Of a DNA stretch of 64,000 bases, positions 20,930 to 33,200 are shown piece after piece (position 1 is the stretch's first letter; each line of letters begins with the position of its first letter). A program made the position numbers and the translations under genes. The stretch is from Capsaspora owczarzaki ATCC 30864 (lineage: Eukaryota; Opisthokonta; Filasterea). The stretch spans positions 434,001-498,000 of the forward strand of contig NW_011887295.1 of NCBI RefSeq assembly GCF_000151315.2, in the 5' to 3' direction. The notes below the pieces were generated by a model. That model was not told where the DNA came from. It made no database searches and saw only the letters and a list, made by a program, of their open reading frames with translations.

Positions 20930-21382
20930 CAATGCAAACGCAATACAAAAAAACAAACAAAACATACAACTTGAGACTGATGCGAGTGCCGCATTCGGTT
21001 GGCACTGTAATGCATGGGTTTGCATTGGCGAAGGGTTGTTTTTTTTATTGCTTAGAAGTCACGAAATGCACGCGGCAATTGTGGATGCATGGCTAGGCCG
21101 TTTTGCTTGTTCGACCTGTTCTATTGAGAGTCGAGCCAATTCGCCGCTTTTCTTCTTGATCATCATCACTCCAAAATGCGACTGCTACATATCTAAACTT
21201 CTCTCCCCCCCCCCTTTGCATACAAATCTCACACTGCTCCAATGCGAGCTCAGTCGCTTTCTTCGGCTTCGAGTGAGCCTTCTTTTCAACTCCGAGTTCC
21301 AATTCGCCCCAATTGGCTCAACCACCCAACTCTCTCTTTGTTGAGTTTCGCCGCCCAACACTCCCCCATCCTCGGTCTGCGA
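19639..21382. other. Intergenic, A/T-tract rich, between HMGB and SEL1L
   Basis: The largest gap in the window (1.74 kb). It holds many homopolymers: a run of over 20 A at about 19699-19722, T runs at about 19906-19926 and 20444-20463, and a run of about 26 A near 20901. It also holds TTA/AAT microrepeats and one 30-bp tandem repeat listed separately. Open frames here are Lys/Arg/Ser-rich translations of A/T tracts with no family resemblance. The SEL1L and HMGB promoters must lie within it. Confidence 0.6.
20805..20864. repeat. 30-bp tandem duplication, two copies
   Basis: Copies at 20805-20834 and 20835-20864 differ by one base (cgctgcGgtg versus cgctgcAgtg). The region is noncoding. Its length is a multiple of three, unlike the frame-breaking coding duplications in this window. 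Confidence 0.85.
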
Positions 21383-24300
21383 ATGCGCGCCACTGCACGC
21401 GTCTCCTCAAGCACAGCTGGGCTGCAGCTCGGCGTTGTCGTACGGCAGCTGCTGTGGACGCTGCTGGTTGCTGGTTGTCTCGCTCTGTGCCTCTCCGCGA
21501 TCGCGCCGCCGCGCCTTCTGGGCGCTGTGCAGCCATCCCACCAAGATCCCATGGGTGTAGCATTGTCGTCTGTGCTGGAATCGCTGCCGCTGGGCCGCGG
21601 TCCTGCATCCGGGTCGGCGCCAGGACTCGTTCTGTTTGCTGACGCTGCGGAAGTGGAAGTCGCGCAACAGCCCCCACAGCAGCAGCAGCAGCAGCAGCAG
21701 CAGGCCGACGCTGATGGCAAGCCCAAGAATCCTGCCGTCCAGAGCACCCCCGAGCGAGCCCAGCAGAGCGATCGCACCGAGCCGCCAACGCAGAATGACA
21801 ATGACGTGGCTGGGCGAGATCTCGAGTTGCGAGTTGTTACCGACCCTGCCGCTGGGACTTCGGACGCCGTCTCTCGTGTGGCTGCCGTGGACGACGACCA
21901 CAGACCTTCTCCGTATGATGCAGAGCAAGTTGAGTCAGTGTTCGAGCCTCCAAAGCTATTGCCGTCGGACGCATCGACGAGGTCTGGCTCGTCGCCTCCT
22001 TCTCCTCCTCCGACGGACATGGAACAGACCCTGGTATTGCAGGAGCTCGGTGCGTTGGCAAAAGAGTTGGAGCTGGAAATCCAAACCAAGACCGGCGAAA
22101 CCGATCCCGTCAAATTGCAACGAGCGCACCTGATTGGAGAATTTCTGTTAACTCAGCAATCTATTCGCAGCGACAACGATGCGGCGAGTGACGCGCCGTC
22201 TGCGATTGAAGGGCAAGACGAGTTGGCCGCCATGCGGCGACGCCTTGCACGGCTCGAGCTTCTGCGACGCTTGGTGGAGTCGTTCACGCTGGATCAGATC
22301 GTGGCGACTTACGCAAACGACATCGATGCCCTGACCAAGCTCTCCGCTGCCCCTGAAGGCTTGGCGGTTGAGGATGTGCAGCAGCAAAACGTAGAAGTCG
22401 GCAAAGTGACAGCTGATTCCGCGCCACCCGAAACCCCTGCCGCCTCCCAAAACCTTGCATCTGACACATCGCTGGACGCTCAGTTCCACCTTGCGAATGC
22501 AATGGTCAACAAAACAGGCGCGAGTGCGCGAGACATTAACCAAGGGTACACACAACTCGCTGAGCTTGCCAAGCTTGGGCACCGTGGCGCGCAAGCCGCA
22601 GTCGCCCGTGTCCATTTGGTACAGCAGGAGATTGGTGATAGTGTAGCGTGCAGCTTGTGGAGACTTGTTGTTTGTGTGAATGTCACTGACCAACCTGCGC
22701 TGGTGTGCTGTTGTCTGCAGTTCGGCCACCCACAAGTGACTGTCCTGGAACACAACGTCCCGAAAGCGGTCGAGATGTACAAGGCTTTGGCAGAACAGGG
22801 AGACGCCGAAGGACACTTTGGACTTGGCTTCTTGCATTCCATCGGTGTGGGCGGTATCACTGCGAGTCAAGCTGTGGTAGGTTTGATGCGCTGGTTGAAC
22901 CTTTTTCGACGTGCGGTTGGGGGGGACTGACGTCGTGTTTGACATATATTTTCTTACTTCACACAGGCACTGGTTCACTACACGTTCGCCGCACTCGGGG
23001 GCAACCCGCAGGCCCAGATGGCGCTTGGATTCCGATACATGTTTGGCGTTGGCGTCGAGGCCAGCTGTGAAACGGCGGTGGAGTTTTACAAGCAGGTTGC
23101 CGAACGAGGTTTGTAGCGCTCGGTTTCACTGTCATGTCAGAGTTGGTGCGAGGGACCTTCGATGGACTCAGTTGACTCGCTCCTTCCACATGTTGACTGG
23201 CTTTTTGTTGGCTTTCCTGTTGTTTTGTCTTGCTTGCTCGCTGTGCCAGTGGCGCACGAGTCTTCCATCGTTCGGAACTACCAAATGAAGGAGCGTCACC
23301 GACTCTCAGCGACTGAAAACGAAAAGTCGTTCATGTCCTCGGATTTCGTTCAGTACTATCAGTACAATGCCGAGCGAGGCGATGTGACCGCGCAGGGAAT
23401 TCTTGGACAGATTTACTATCAGGGCCACGGAGTTCCGCAGTCGTTCGAGCTGGCTCGACGCTACTTTGAGATGGCTGCAGCGAATGGGGACATTACTTCC
23501 AAAGCCCATCTGGGCCAAATGCACTTCCTGGGTCAAGGAGTGCCGCAGAACAATGTGACTGCCCTCAAGTACTTCCGCGAAGCGTCTGCAAAGGTATGTC
23601 TCTTTTGCACTGCTTTCAACGTACCAATAACAGTTTGCTCATCCTTTCCCCGCCTCTTGCCTTGTCTCTCGGCCGATTGGACAGGGAAATCCGATGGCAA
23701 CGACGGGTATGGGTGTCATGAGCCAACGACGGGTATGGGTGTCATGAGCCTGTACGGCTATGTGCTCGCCAAGGACACGAGCATGGCTCTGCAGTACTTT
23801 CAGCAAGCCGCCGAGACGGGATTTGCCGAGGCCCAGCTGCATCTTGGCAACCTGTACTTCCGTTCAGTTCTACACGCTTGCTTCCCAGCAAGGTAATGCT
23901 TCACGTTGGAGTTCGATGAGCGTTGCTCTGTGGTAAAAATTTAAGTTTGTTTGCTGATTTTTTCCCAATTCCATCGTAGGCAACGTTCTCGCCATTTACA
24001 ATCTCGGTGTTTTGTACCATGCCGGTGTCGGCACTGCCACCGCGTCGTGCGACATGGCTATTGCGGTCAGTAGTTGATTGTCACCATGCGAGTGTTTACC
24101 CCCCCCCCCCGGTCTGTGTGGTACTTAATGGCCTTTGTCTGTTTATGAAACTAGATGTACAAGAACGTGGCCGAGCGCGGCAGGAGTAGCGATGTTCTGG
24201 AAGACGCACAAGCGCTCCACTCCAAGGGCCGCGAGTCTGAAGCGTTCCTTTCCTTTGCGCTGGCGTCTGAGATTGGATTTGAGATTGCGCAGAGCAATGC

Positions 24301-25161
24301 GGCCTTCTTGATTGAGAGTGGTGAGTTGGCATAGGATTACTTTGAATGGTCTTTTCGCTGTTCGCTAACAAGGCCTAACCTTCCTCTTTTTGCTTGACAG
24401 ACACTTTGGAAGAGGACTACTTCCGCGACGATGCTGCAGAAGCACGAGCGTTCATGCTCTACCGTCGCTCGGCATTGCAAGGGAACGGCGAATCTCGTGT
24501 CAAAGTCGGTGACTTTTACTACCACGGCCAGGGCGTCGGCGAGGACTTGGCAATGGCAGCAACGCAGTACCGCTTGGCAGCAGAGCAGCAGCACAATCCG
24601 CAGGCCATGTTCAACATTGGCTACATGTACGAGAATGGCATTGGCCTGCCCAAAGTGAGTTTCAGCCCCAACAGTTCGGTCGGTTTGCTTATTTTGCAAG
24701 CTCGCACCAATCTCCGAGTCACTCACTTCTTGTTGTCCCTTTTGTTTTCAATCACGTTCACTCTTCCCCAGGACTTCCATCTTGCCAAACGCTACTATGA
24801 TTTGGCACTGTCCAAGAACGAAGATGCCTTCTATCCAGCCACGTTGGCGCTTGGCAAGCTGTACATTCATTATTTGGTGGACTCTGCTCGCGGCTTGTGG
24901 ACAAAGGGCAACCCTTTCGTCTCTGCCTCGGCTGACAAGGCACCGAGCACGACTCAGCGCGCTGGACAACAAGTGCAGGAACGATCGCGGCAGATGTTGC
25001 AGCAGACCCGTCAACGGCTGGTCGAATTTGTACAGTGGCTCAAAACGTCGACAGATTCTGCAGACACTGAGGCAAACTTGTTTAGCGCTGCGCTGTTTGT
25101 TTTGATCGTGACTATGATTATTCGGTGGCGCGCACGCAATGCTGTTGTTGTTGTGCGATGA
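21383..25161 (+). CDS. SEL1L: SEL1L, ER-associated degradation adaptor with Sel1 repeats (frame locally disturbed)
   Basis: The family anchors the HRD1 ubiquitin ligase in ER-associated degradation. Exons: 21383-22618 (or -22642), 22721-22876, 22967-23108, 23250-23593, 23685-23892 (disturbed), 23980-24065, 24155-24320, 24401-24654, 24772-25161. The start at 21383 gives a signal peptide (LLWTLLVAGCLALCLSAIA). A Gln/acidic luminal region leads to Sel1 repeats such as ALGFRYMFGVGVEASCETAV, then FNIGYMYENGIGLPKDFHLA and a C-terminal membrane segment (LFSAALFVLIVTMII). Exon 5 is abnormal. A perfect 26-bp tandem duplication (23698-23723/23724-23749) shifts frame and meets a stop at once. About 35 bp encoding half a Sel1 repeat seem missing at 23861/23862, after which frame returns. 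An alternative acceptor at 23722 would bypass the first copy but not the gap. Confidence 0.9.
23698..23749 (+). repeat. 26-bp perfect tandem duplication inside a SEL1L coding exon
   Basis: Copies at 23698-23723 and 23724-23749 are identical. One copy alone gives GNPMATTGMGVMSLYGYVLA, matching the family (GNP...GxxxLYG). Two copies give a stop within nine codons. Confidence 0.95.
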
Positions 25162-25351
25162 GCAGCGGTTGCAATGGTCAACATGTGGTTTTTAAAATAA
25201 TATAGCAACCCTACCAGCATGCCTTTGCATCGAAGAAATAACATTGTATTTCAATTCACATACAAACCAAAAAGACCAAAAAAAAACAGCCCAAAAAAAC
25301 AAGAGTAAGCAATCAATAAAGTTCGCAACTGGTTAATTTTGATAATGTTTT

Positions 25352-26723
25352 CTATGCTGATGCATGAAGCAGGGCCTCGTCGCACTCTCCGCTGATAATC
25401 ATGGAGATCAAATTGTAGACCAGGTCAACCGATCCATCGCCAAGAATCACAACATCAAAGGCTTGCTTGTAGCTCTCAAGGCGCTCAGCGACCTTGTCGT
25501 TCAGGAAGCCGATGGTGAGAATGTTGTCAACATCGACACCTCGCGACATTTGCAAATCGCCGAGACTGTCGCCAAGAAGAATGACATTGTGGCGGTCTGC
25601 AATCGACTTGTGAACTGGAGAGTCCTTCACAACGACATCCTGCTTGTTGTACACATGAATGGTTTTGCCGGCAAAGCCGCTCGTGTATCCCTCAGCATCA
25701 AACTCCATAAAGTTGGAGATGACATGCATGTTGGGATGTAGCCGCGCCTTGATGGCAAGAGCTTCCTTGATGACGTCTGCGAAAAAGGCGTGTGAGTTTT
25801 GCGGGAGAGAAGCACAGTGAGTAAACCGCTCAATACAGAAGGCTGTTGGGGGGGAATCCTTACTGCCAATGCCAGCCGAAAAGATGAGCAGAGGAATGTT
25901 GCTCGCGTGCAAAAGGTCAAACAACTCGTTCGTGCGCTCGCGGAAGCCAATGTTTGCGCCGCGGACCATTTCAGGGATTAGCTTCTTGTTCATGCGATGC
26001 TTGATGAGGAGCTCATGGGCAGACTCCCACCTGGAGGAGTTTGAGCAACGTAGAAGAAGCAGGACGATGAGAAATAGAGCGGATAGATGGAGCACATGAG
26101 ACTTCAACCACACCACACGCTTACCAAGCCACCATGTGCGGAATCTTCTCTGCCTGAGTCAGGGTCGGGTCGACTTCCATGGGATAGTAGGTCGAGAACA
26201 GGTTGTGCGTGGCTTCGTGGTAGGCCTCTTCCAACATGTGACTATGCTCAATGATGCCGTGCGAAGACGCGCCGCGCTTGCCATTGTACAGGAATCGGGT
26301 CAGGGTCATGTCAAAGTCCGAAATCACCTGGAGCGACTGCGGGCCACCTTGAACGATGGCTTCGAGCTTGGCCTGGAATGCCTCCGAGTTGCCAATGATA
26401 ATCCGGCCATTCTGCTGAGACGACGTCGGAACCGAAATCGTCGTTGCCATAGCCGGGGACGCAATCACGGCGCAGGATGTTGATTGGAGTGCAGGTACAT
26501 CCAACGCAGCCATACGAGACGCATTGGAGCGCAATGGGACGCGAGACGGCGCGCACAGCAGCGGTGGAGGAGGCGTGGCAGGTATGCCGTGTCGTGGAGG
26601 AGCCAGCAATGAAGTTGCAGTCGTCGCAGAAGTCGTCGTCGCAGAAGTCGTCGTCGCAGAAGCCGTCGTCATTGAAGTTGACAGGGCAGGTCCGACCGCC
26701 GTGCGCAATAGAGAGGAGAGCAT
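25352..26723 (-). CDS. NT5C3: Cytosolic 5'-nucleotidase III
   Basis: Exons: 26723-26125, 26030-25864, 25776-25352; 396 residues, phases consistent. The HAD-family enzyme dephosphorylates pyrimidine (and m7G) nucleoside monophosphates. Motif I is VISDFDMTLTRF (catalytic Asp pair). Then come KRGASSHGIIEHS, YYPMEVDPTLTQAEKIPHMV, motif II IFSAGIG, HPNMHVISNFMEFD and motif IV LLGDSLGDLQM. Spacing matches human NT5C3A/B. The N-terminal 100 residues are an extra Thr/Ser/Ala-rich region, partly from three in-frame 15-bp repeats (26626-26670). Without acids at its start it could be an organelle signal; that is speculative. Confidence 0.93.
26626..26670 (-). repeat. Three in-frame 15-bp tandem repeats in NT5C3
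   Basis: Units at 26626-26640, 26641-26655 and 26656-26670 (one base differs in the third) encode a repeated Thr/Ala/Ser pentapeptide. The reading frame is kept. Confidence 0.85.
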
Positions 26724-27236
26724 TTGTTGGGTGTTGACAAAGAATCAAACGCAAAATAGAGCAGAGTAGATGCAGAGTTAGCACAAACCCCCAATGAAAA
26801 TAGATAGTCAAACAAGAACAAAATAAGAAAAAGGAGAACTGAGCTGTTCAGAAGTTGCGCAACGACTGCGCAACGACATCAAGTCGGAGACCAACAGCTT
26901 CAATTCTTAGCCACTCGGTCAACCGACGTTTCCGTATCTCCTTCCCCTTTCCCCTTTCTCCCGCACGTCCCTCCAACAACACGATGCATACTGTACTGCA
27001 TGCATGGATATTTGGAACATTTTGGCACGCAGCAACCGGGGAATGAGGTGTGCGTCTGTTTCACAACTCAAACAACGACGACACCCATATTCCATTCCCC
27101 CTCCTTCTCCCAGATCGCCCCAAACATCTCATGACTCACAAGAGAGCAGAGAGTCACTTTGTTGCAACCGTGATCTCTACGCAATGCGACTGCCTATCCC
27201 CCCCCCCCCTGTTCCCCCTTGTTCCTCGTCGTTACA
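26724..27236. other. Intergenic region upstream of NT5C3
   Basis: A 513-bp stretch with the NT5C3 5' flank, some C-rich runs and no open frame I recognise. Confidence 0.5.
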
Positions 27237-28040
27237 TTACACAAACCCGTCATCACCCAACCCCGAAAACCAGACGAGATCGTCCCTTTGCCATCGGTCT
27301 CTCCTGTCGATTTCCATCACTTTGAGCAATGAGCAATGTGCATGAATGTCAGACTTGAGCTCTACTTGAGTTGACCTCGTCGTTGGGTGTCTGATGTGAT
27401 GTGAGTGAAGAATGGCGCGCGATTTGAAAAAAAAAACCGCCTTCAAACCAACGAAGTGTGCATTCAAAACCGCGTCGCCTTCAAACAGACGATGCAGTGA
27501 TTTGACTTTGAATGGGAGGGGTTGAATTGGATGAATGAGATGGGTGGAGTGGAGTGGAGTGGAGTGGAGTGGAGTAGAGTTTGGTTGATAGAAGGAAGCA
27601 TATGGAGAAAACCGCACCGAAGCAGACTCGACGGCAGCAGCCGTCGTTGTAGTAGTAGTAGCAGCAGCGGTGGGAGCGACGATCGAGGCAGGCCGCAGGG
27701 CAGTCAAGTTGGCTGAAGCGGCAGACGCAGCAGACGCAGAAGTGTAGTGGTTGGCGGAGGAGGGCGATGAGGTAAGCGGCGACGGCGAGCTTGGGCTTCG
27801 GCCTGCAGCGGACGATGATGCTGTTGATGCTGATGCTGATGCTGATGCTGATGATGATGGTACAGTCGCAGTAGTAGCACTAGTTGTTGATGATGATGGC
27901 GATGACGATGGCAGTGTCGCAGCAACGACCGTCGAGAGCGAGCGCCGGTTGTGCAGACGCCATGAGCGCACAATGCCAGTCACTACAATGCCAACCCCGA
28001 CGAGGCTCAGCGCAACTGCCAGCGGCGGACGCGTGAGCAT
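27237..28040 (-). CDS. Hypothetical small single-pass membrane protein
   Basis: The first ATG of this frame (28040) gives MLTRPPLAVALSLVGVGIVV, a clear membrane helix, then a basic patch (RSWRLHNRRS) and a long Ser/Thr/Ala-rich low-complexity tail. The frame stays open to 27237, but the last third is built from pentameric GGAGT repeats and looks like UTR or intron. The true 3' end is therefore probably near 27600 or is spliced. No family recognised. The helix plus basic flank would suit a mitochondrial or ER tail protein. The divergent start is only 164 bp from GGPS1, which supports a real promoter here. The whole frame could instead be spurious. Confidence 0.4.
   Translation of the reverse strand: MLTRPPLAVALSLVGVGIVVTGIVRSWRLHNRRSLSTVVAATLPSSSPSSSTTSATTATVPSSSASASASASTASSSAAGRSPSSPSPLTSSPSSANHYTSASAASAASANLTALRPASIVAPTAAATTTTTTAAAVESASVRFSPYASFYQPNSTPLHSTPLHSTHLIHPIQPLPFKVKSLHRLFEGDAVLNAHFVGLKAVFFFKSRAILHSHHIRHPTTRSTQVELKSDIHAHCSLLKVMEIDRRDRWQRDDLVWFSGLGDDGFV
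27541..27581. repeat. GGAGT pentamer microsatellite
   Basis: About six to seven near-perfect tandem copies of gtgga/ggagt. It lies in the doubtful 3' part of the hypothetical membrane-protein frame. Confidence 0.8.
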
Positions 28041-28204
28041 TTTGAGAAAATCAAAAAATAAAAACAAAAAATGAATGAGAATACTAGTAGTAATGGCAAA
28101 TGAGAATGACGAGTGCAATGGTGGGCGCTCAGATTTCCCAAGTCGCTCAGTCCAAGTCGCTCAGTCCATATTCACTTGTTCGCTCGACTCTTATTCAGTT
28201 CACC

Positions 28205-30096
28205 ATGACCAGCGAGCAGCAGCAGAAGGTTTGCGCATTGTCTAATAATCGAGAAAGAGTGAGAGAGAGAGAGTGGTAGTGGGTACTGAATGCGACCGAC
28301 CATTCTACGCCTGGTTAGACGCTGCTGGAGCCGTACACGTACTTGACATCGGTGCCTGGCAAGGAAGTCCGCACCATCCTGATCCGCGCATTCGACCAGT
28401 GGATGCACATCCCGACCAAGGAGCTCGACGAGATCAAGGGCATTGTGCAGATGCTGCACTCGGCCAGCCTGCTGTGAGTGTTGGTCGAAACTGACAAAAC
28501 GTCAAAGGGGGCAAAGAGGGCGTTCATCTGCCGCCAACCACCAGACTGCAGATGTTGCTTCCAGTTCAATCATCTCGCTCAGTCTGATGACGAAGCGAGA
28601 GGGCGGTTGTGGGGTTGGCGCACAAGTGGCTGAGCTGACGCTCTGCTGTTTCCTACCTCAACTCAACTCACTGCGGTCCCCTCCCGCCCGCTTTTTCCTC
28701 TCTGATCCTGGATCTGCGCTCGAATCGTTGCTACAGAATCGATGATATTGAGGACAACTCCAAGCTGCGTCGTGGCGTCCCAGGTTGGTGTATTTCTCGA
28801 CCTTCTGGCTGTTTTGAGCTTGTGTCATTCAAAAAGGGGTGGCTATTTCGAGCGTTGTGTTTGGTTCTCAGCCTTTCTTGGATCGCTCACTTTATGACAT
28901 TGGGGGGCTGCTGTGGCATTATCTGGATCGTTGAAAAACATTGCAGTTGCTCATCTGATTTATGGCGTGCCGTCGACCATCAATTGCGCCAACTATGCGT
29001 ACTTTCTTGCCTTGGAACGCGTTCTCAAGCTGAACAAGCCTGAAGCTGTCGCTGCGTTCACTGGTAACAAGCAAACGACAACTAAACTATGACCCTGTGA
29101 GGATTTAGTCTCATTCCGAAACTGTGCCACCGTGTTCAGAGGAATTGCTCGAGCTTCACCGCGGTCAAGGGCTGGATATTTGGTGGCGAGACTCAAACGT
29201 CTGCCCGACTGAAGAAGAGTACCGCGAGATGGTCAAGCGAAGTACGTGCGCATGCCGAGTTGGTGCTTGGCCAGCCTGAAACGAGTCGACGTGTTGCTCA
29301 CTGTTTCTGGTTTTGTTGTTTTTTTGTTTGTCTGCTTGCTCTGCTTGGTTGTTTCAACCGACAGAAACCGGAGGCCTCTTCCGCTTGTCAGTCCGCCTCA
29401 TGCAAGCCTTCAGTGAAAACCGATCGTAAGTCTCTCCACCCGTTTTGCTCCAACCCTTTTTGCGTTGTGATGAACGTCTGAATTAACCAACTCTGATGGA
29501 CATTTGTTTTCATGTAGCAACTTTGTGCCACTGCTTGACGCTCTGGGCCTCTACTTTCAAATTCGTGATGATTTCGCGAATCTCGAGTCCAAAGAGGTTT
29601 GTGATGCACATCAAGGAGGTTTGCTTTTGTTCTCCGTGGCTTTTTGCTCATATTCACCTCGTTTGCAGTACACGGACAACAAGAGCTTCTGCGAGGACCT
29701 CACCGAGGGCAAATTCTCGTTTCCGATCATTCACAGCATCCTGAGCGCTCCTTCGCAGAGGCAACTTCTCAGTATGTGTTTCAAACAATGATCATTTCGC
29801 CCCATTGAACCATGTTATTTTAACGTTGCATTCTTCTAGACATTCTCAAGCAACGAACTACCGACATTGACATGAAAAAGTTCTGCCTTGAAACGATGCG
29901 CAAGACTGGCTCGTTCGAGTACACGATCAAGGTGCTGAATGAGCTCGAACAGGAGGCGCTGAGCGAAATTGCAAAACTTGGCGGAAACCAAATGCTGACC
30001 GACTTGATCGCCGAGCTCCGAAAGGTGTACTCGACCGAGCAGCACAACCCTCCCCCGAGCCCGATGCCACAGTTGGCGCAAACCAAGCCTTTTTAA
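28205..30096 (+). CDS. GGPS1: Geranylgeranyl diphosphate synthase
   Basis: Nine exons: 28205-28228, 28319-28473, 28737-28783, 28947-29063, 29140-29241, 29365-29425, 29518-29596, 29669-29771, 29840-30096; 314 residues, every junction in phase. The trans-prenyltransferase makes C20 GGPP from FPP and IPP, for protein prenylation and isoprenoids. The first Asp-rich motif is [13 protein letters not shown]; the second is [20 protein letters not shown]. Also seen are [41 protein letters not shown] and [12 protein letters not shown], all close to animal GGPS1. The first coding exon is only 24 nt. The Pro-rich C-terminal tail ([16 protein letters not shown]) is extra. Confidence 0.96.
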
Positions 30097-30269
30097 CAAT
30101 GTGCGTTTCCCAGTCTTGCCAACAACATTGTCTGCAAATGTACACTACAAGTGGTTTTTTGCTTGTTTTTTTGCTTCTGCCAACCAACATGAAGAACCTC
30201 AAACCTCCTCAGAATTATTATTATTGACTATTTTACCAGCATGAATCGACATTCGACAGCAACGCCACT

Positions 30270-33200
30270 TCAGTTTACTCGAGGGCTTTTGCTTCTGGGA
30301 GTGAGCACAGCATACTCCTCGTCTGGGAAGCGGCGCTTTGCTCGGTGAGGTGTGCCGGATCGCGACAGTACCGTCGAGACTGCTTGCTGCATTGTTTCCA
30401 CTGGTGTCGTCGCTTGTTCGGTCGGCCTTCGCTTGGGAGTTGCTGGTGGCTTGGGCGCTGTCGCAGCTGCTGGAGGAGCACGCATCGCGGACGCTTGAAC
30501 TTTCGGGGACTGAGTGGTTGTGCGAGGCTGCTTTGACGCCGCGGTTTTGTGCGCCAACCCTGAAGGTAGAGAGGAAAGCGGCACGCGGATTGGCTTGCCG
30601 TCGGGACCCAGCGGATATTTTCGCGGTCGACCGCGCGGTCGCTTGGAACTCAACAGCGGGCTGGGTGTTGGCTCTGGCTCTGGAGGTCGGAAACAGAGCG
30701 GACCCCGATTGCGAACCCCGCGCTCTGCAAGAAAACACCCAACTCGACCAAGTGAGCGCAAACGAATCTGCATTCGCGTCAGCCACCAGCCCGTCACTGC
30801 TCTCACCTGGTGGATGCACATGAGGAGGCCGTCCTCGCGATTTCGGTTGAATCACCAAAGAGTACGGAACCCAATCACGGTATCTGCATGCAAACTCAGA
30901 GTGAACAACAATCCGTTTCAACAAAAATAGACGGAATGGATGGTTTTGACTGCTTACGTGACTGGATAGCTGATGTACCGCACTTCGCAGTGCCGTCCGC
31001 ACACAAACAGGCTCTTCTTAGACAGCCGCTTTCGAGGCGTGCCGTTGCTGAGCTGCATTGCCGAGGAAGTCTCCTCTGCACGCTCCGAATCGCTTTCATT
31101 GGAACCAACCTCATCGTCGTCGTCATCGTCGTCACTGGTCTCGTCGTCTTCATCGTCATTGACTTCTTCTTCGTCATGGACGTCCTCTTCATCGACATCT
31201 GCTGCATCCACGACACCGCTGTTGTCGGCTTCGTCATCGGTAAAGTCAATCAATTCGTCGTCATCGTCGACCTCGGCTTCATCATTGGGGTCGTCGTCGT
31301 CATTTTCAACGTCGACGTCTTGGCTCTCGTCTCCATCGAATTGGTTGTCGCCCTCTGACGGAACATCAGAGTCCTCTCCGACCACAGAAGCGCTCACGCT
31401 ATCGCCATCGGTATCCGAGGAGACGTCGCTATCGGAAGCATCGGCGCTCGAAATCGAGTAGCTCTGTGCATCGAGATCGCCGTGTTCGTCTGAAAAAACC
31501 TCAAGGCGAACGAGCTGAACAGGCAGATTGAAAGCGAGAAGGAACAAACAAAGTAAGACTGAAAAGTCGATCGTGTTGATTCCAATACAGTCGTCGTGTC
31601 TTTACCTCGGCAGCATAGAGCGATTCGTGTCGGACGTTCACAAGGGGTGAGGGAATGTCGTCTGATACCCGCAACAAATGCAATAAGAATGAGCGCACAA
31701 TCATCGCGACAGCAACATCAAAGAGTGAAAAAGGGTCGTACCAGACGGACGAAGCGGCCGCGAGACTGCTGGTGTAGTGTGGCACACAAAGCAACTTCGC
31801 GGCCCAAAGGTCGCAGGATCGGGAAGGTTCCCGCCCGCAGATCGGAGCTGTGCCATCCTCTGCTCATCGAGATCGGATTGACCCCAGTGCCGCCAGATGA
31901 ACTTTTTCGGGACACGAACAAGGTTTTCGCTGTTGTAGCACTCAGTGGCCAGTCGAACGCCTTTGCTGGTGCGGAAAGAAGACCCAAATTCGCTCGCCAA
32001 GCGCTTGTAAAATCGCGATTGCGGTGCAAATTCCTCCACATGCTTAAATGCCACAGCCGAGCTACAGTCACAAACGCCAAGGAATGGTTGTGAGAGCGTG
32101 ACATGGATCAAACGGGGGTGTGGCGCACAATCAAGTTGGCTGGCTTACAAGGAGTTGTCTTCAAAGTACCGGACAACACAATCGCCTTCTTGGGGCACCG
32201 GCATGGTCACATCAAGCTCTCGTGTGGGTACAATCTAGCGTGATGTACACAAATGGCACCGTGTGTGAGAAATATGACTTCAACCACTGTAAACGCGGCT
32301 CGCATCGCGTCGAAGACTCACCATTGCTGGGTACCACCAGGACGAGGGATTGTCGAATGGTTTGACAAACACAAGTTTACGTACGGCGCCCAGGGTCAAC
32401 AGCTCTCGGTCTTTCGACCTGACAAAGATCGAATCAAGCGTGTTCTGAGTTGAGTCCACGCAAATTTCGTCAAAGAGGACACCACAAGTGATGGTTTACC
32501 GTGCAGATTGCAGCTGTCGCTGTTGATGCTTTGAAAGATCAGCTGCGGTTTGCGGCTCCAACGACGCGGGTGAAGATTTAACAGGTGTCTCTAGTTTCGG
32601 CTTGGTGGTGGGAGTGGCTTGGGATTTGGGGGATGCAGCAGAACTGCTCGCTCGAGCACCGGCGGACGTCTTGGTCCCCCGTTTCGCCTCTTCGGTCAGT
32701 TGGATTGCTCCTTTCTTAACAATGGCAGAGGATGCAGCGGTCGCCTTTTCAGCCAACTGTGGCTGCTTTGCCTTGGCGGTTGGAGTGTCGGACTCTGAAA
32801 CAGCCGCGCGCTTCAACGGAGAAACTTTGGCTGCGGCCCGCAAGGCCAGTACAGGATGGGTTAAGGGCTCGTGGTGCTTGGTCAAGCTAGCCTTGTGCTT
32901 TCTTCGGAAATTGTACGAATTACGGTTGCTAGGTTGGTTGTTGCTGGAACTGGCTTCGGATTCAGAGCTATCGGTTTCGCCATCAGTCGATGATTGCGAG
33001 TCTGTCCGTGAGAACTTTCCGTTTTGGCCACTATTCAAGGCCACAGATTGACAAGCGAGGTGAGGACGGTGTGCAAGTGCAAGCCGAAAAGTTCCGATAA
33101 CTCAAAACCAAAAAAAAAAAAACCGTACATTTCGCAACTGTGGCATTCGCAATGCTCGTTCTCTTCGCCAAAGAAATGACGACCATAGTAGCACGTAATC

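Noticed and set aside
25777-25863. Extra residues between IFSAGIG and DVIKEA in NT5C3
   Set aside because: This is a translated 87-nt intron with good splice sites; the spliced product matches the family spacing.
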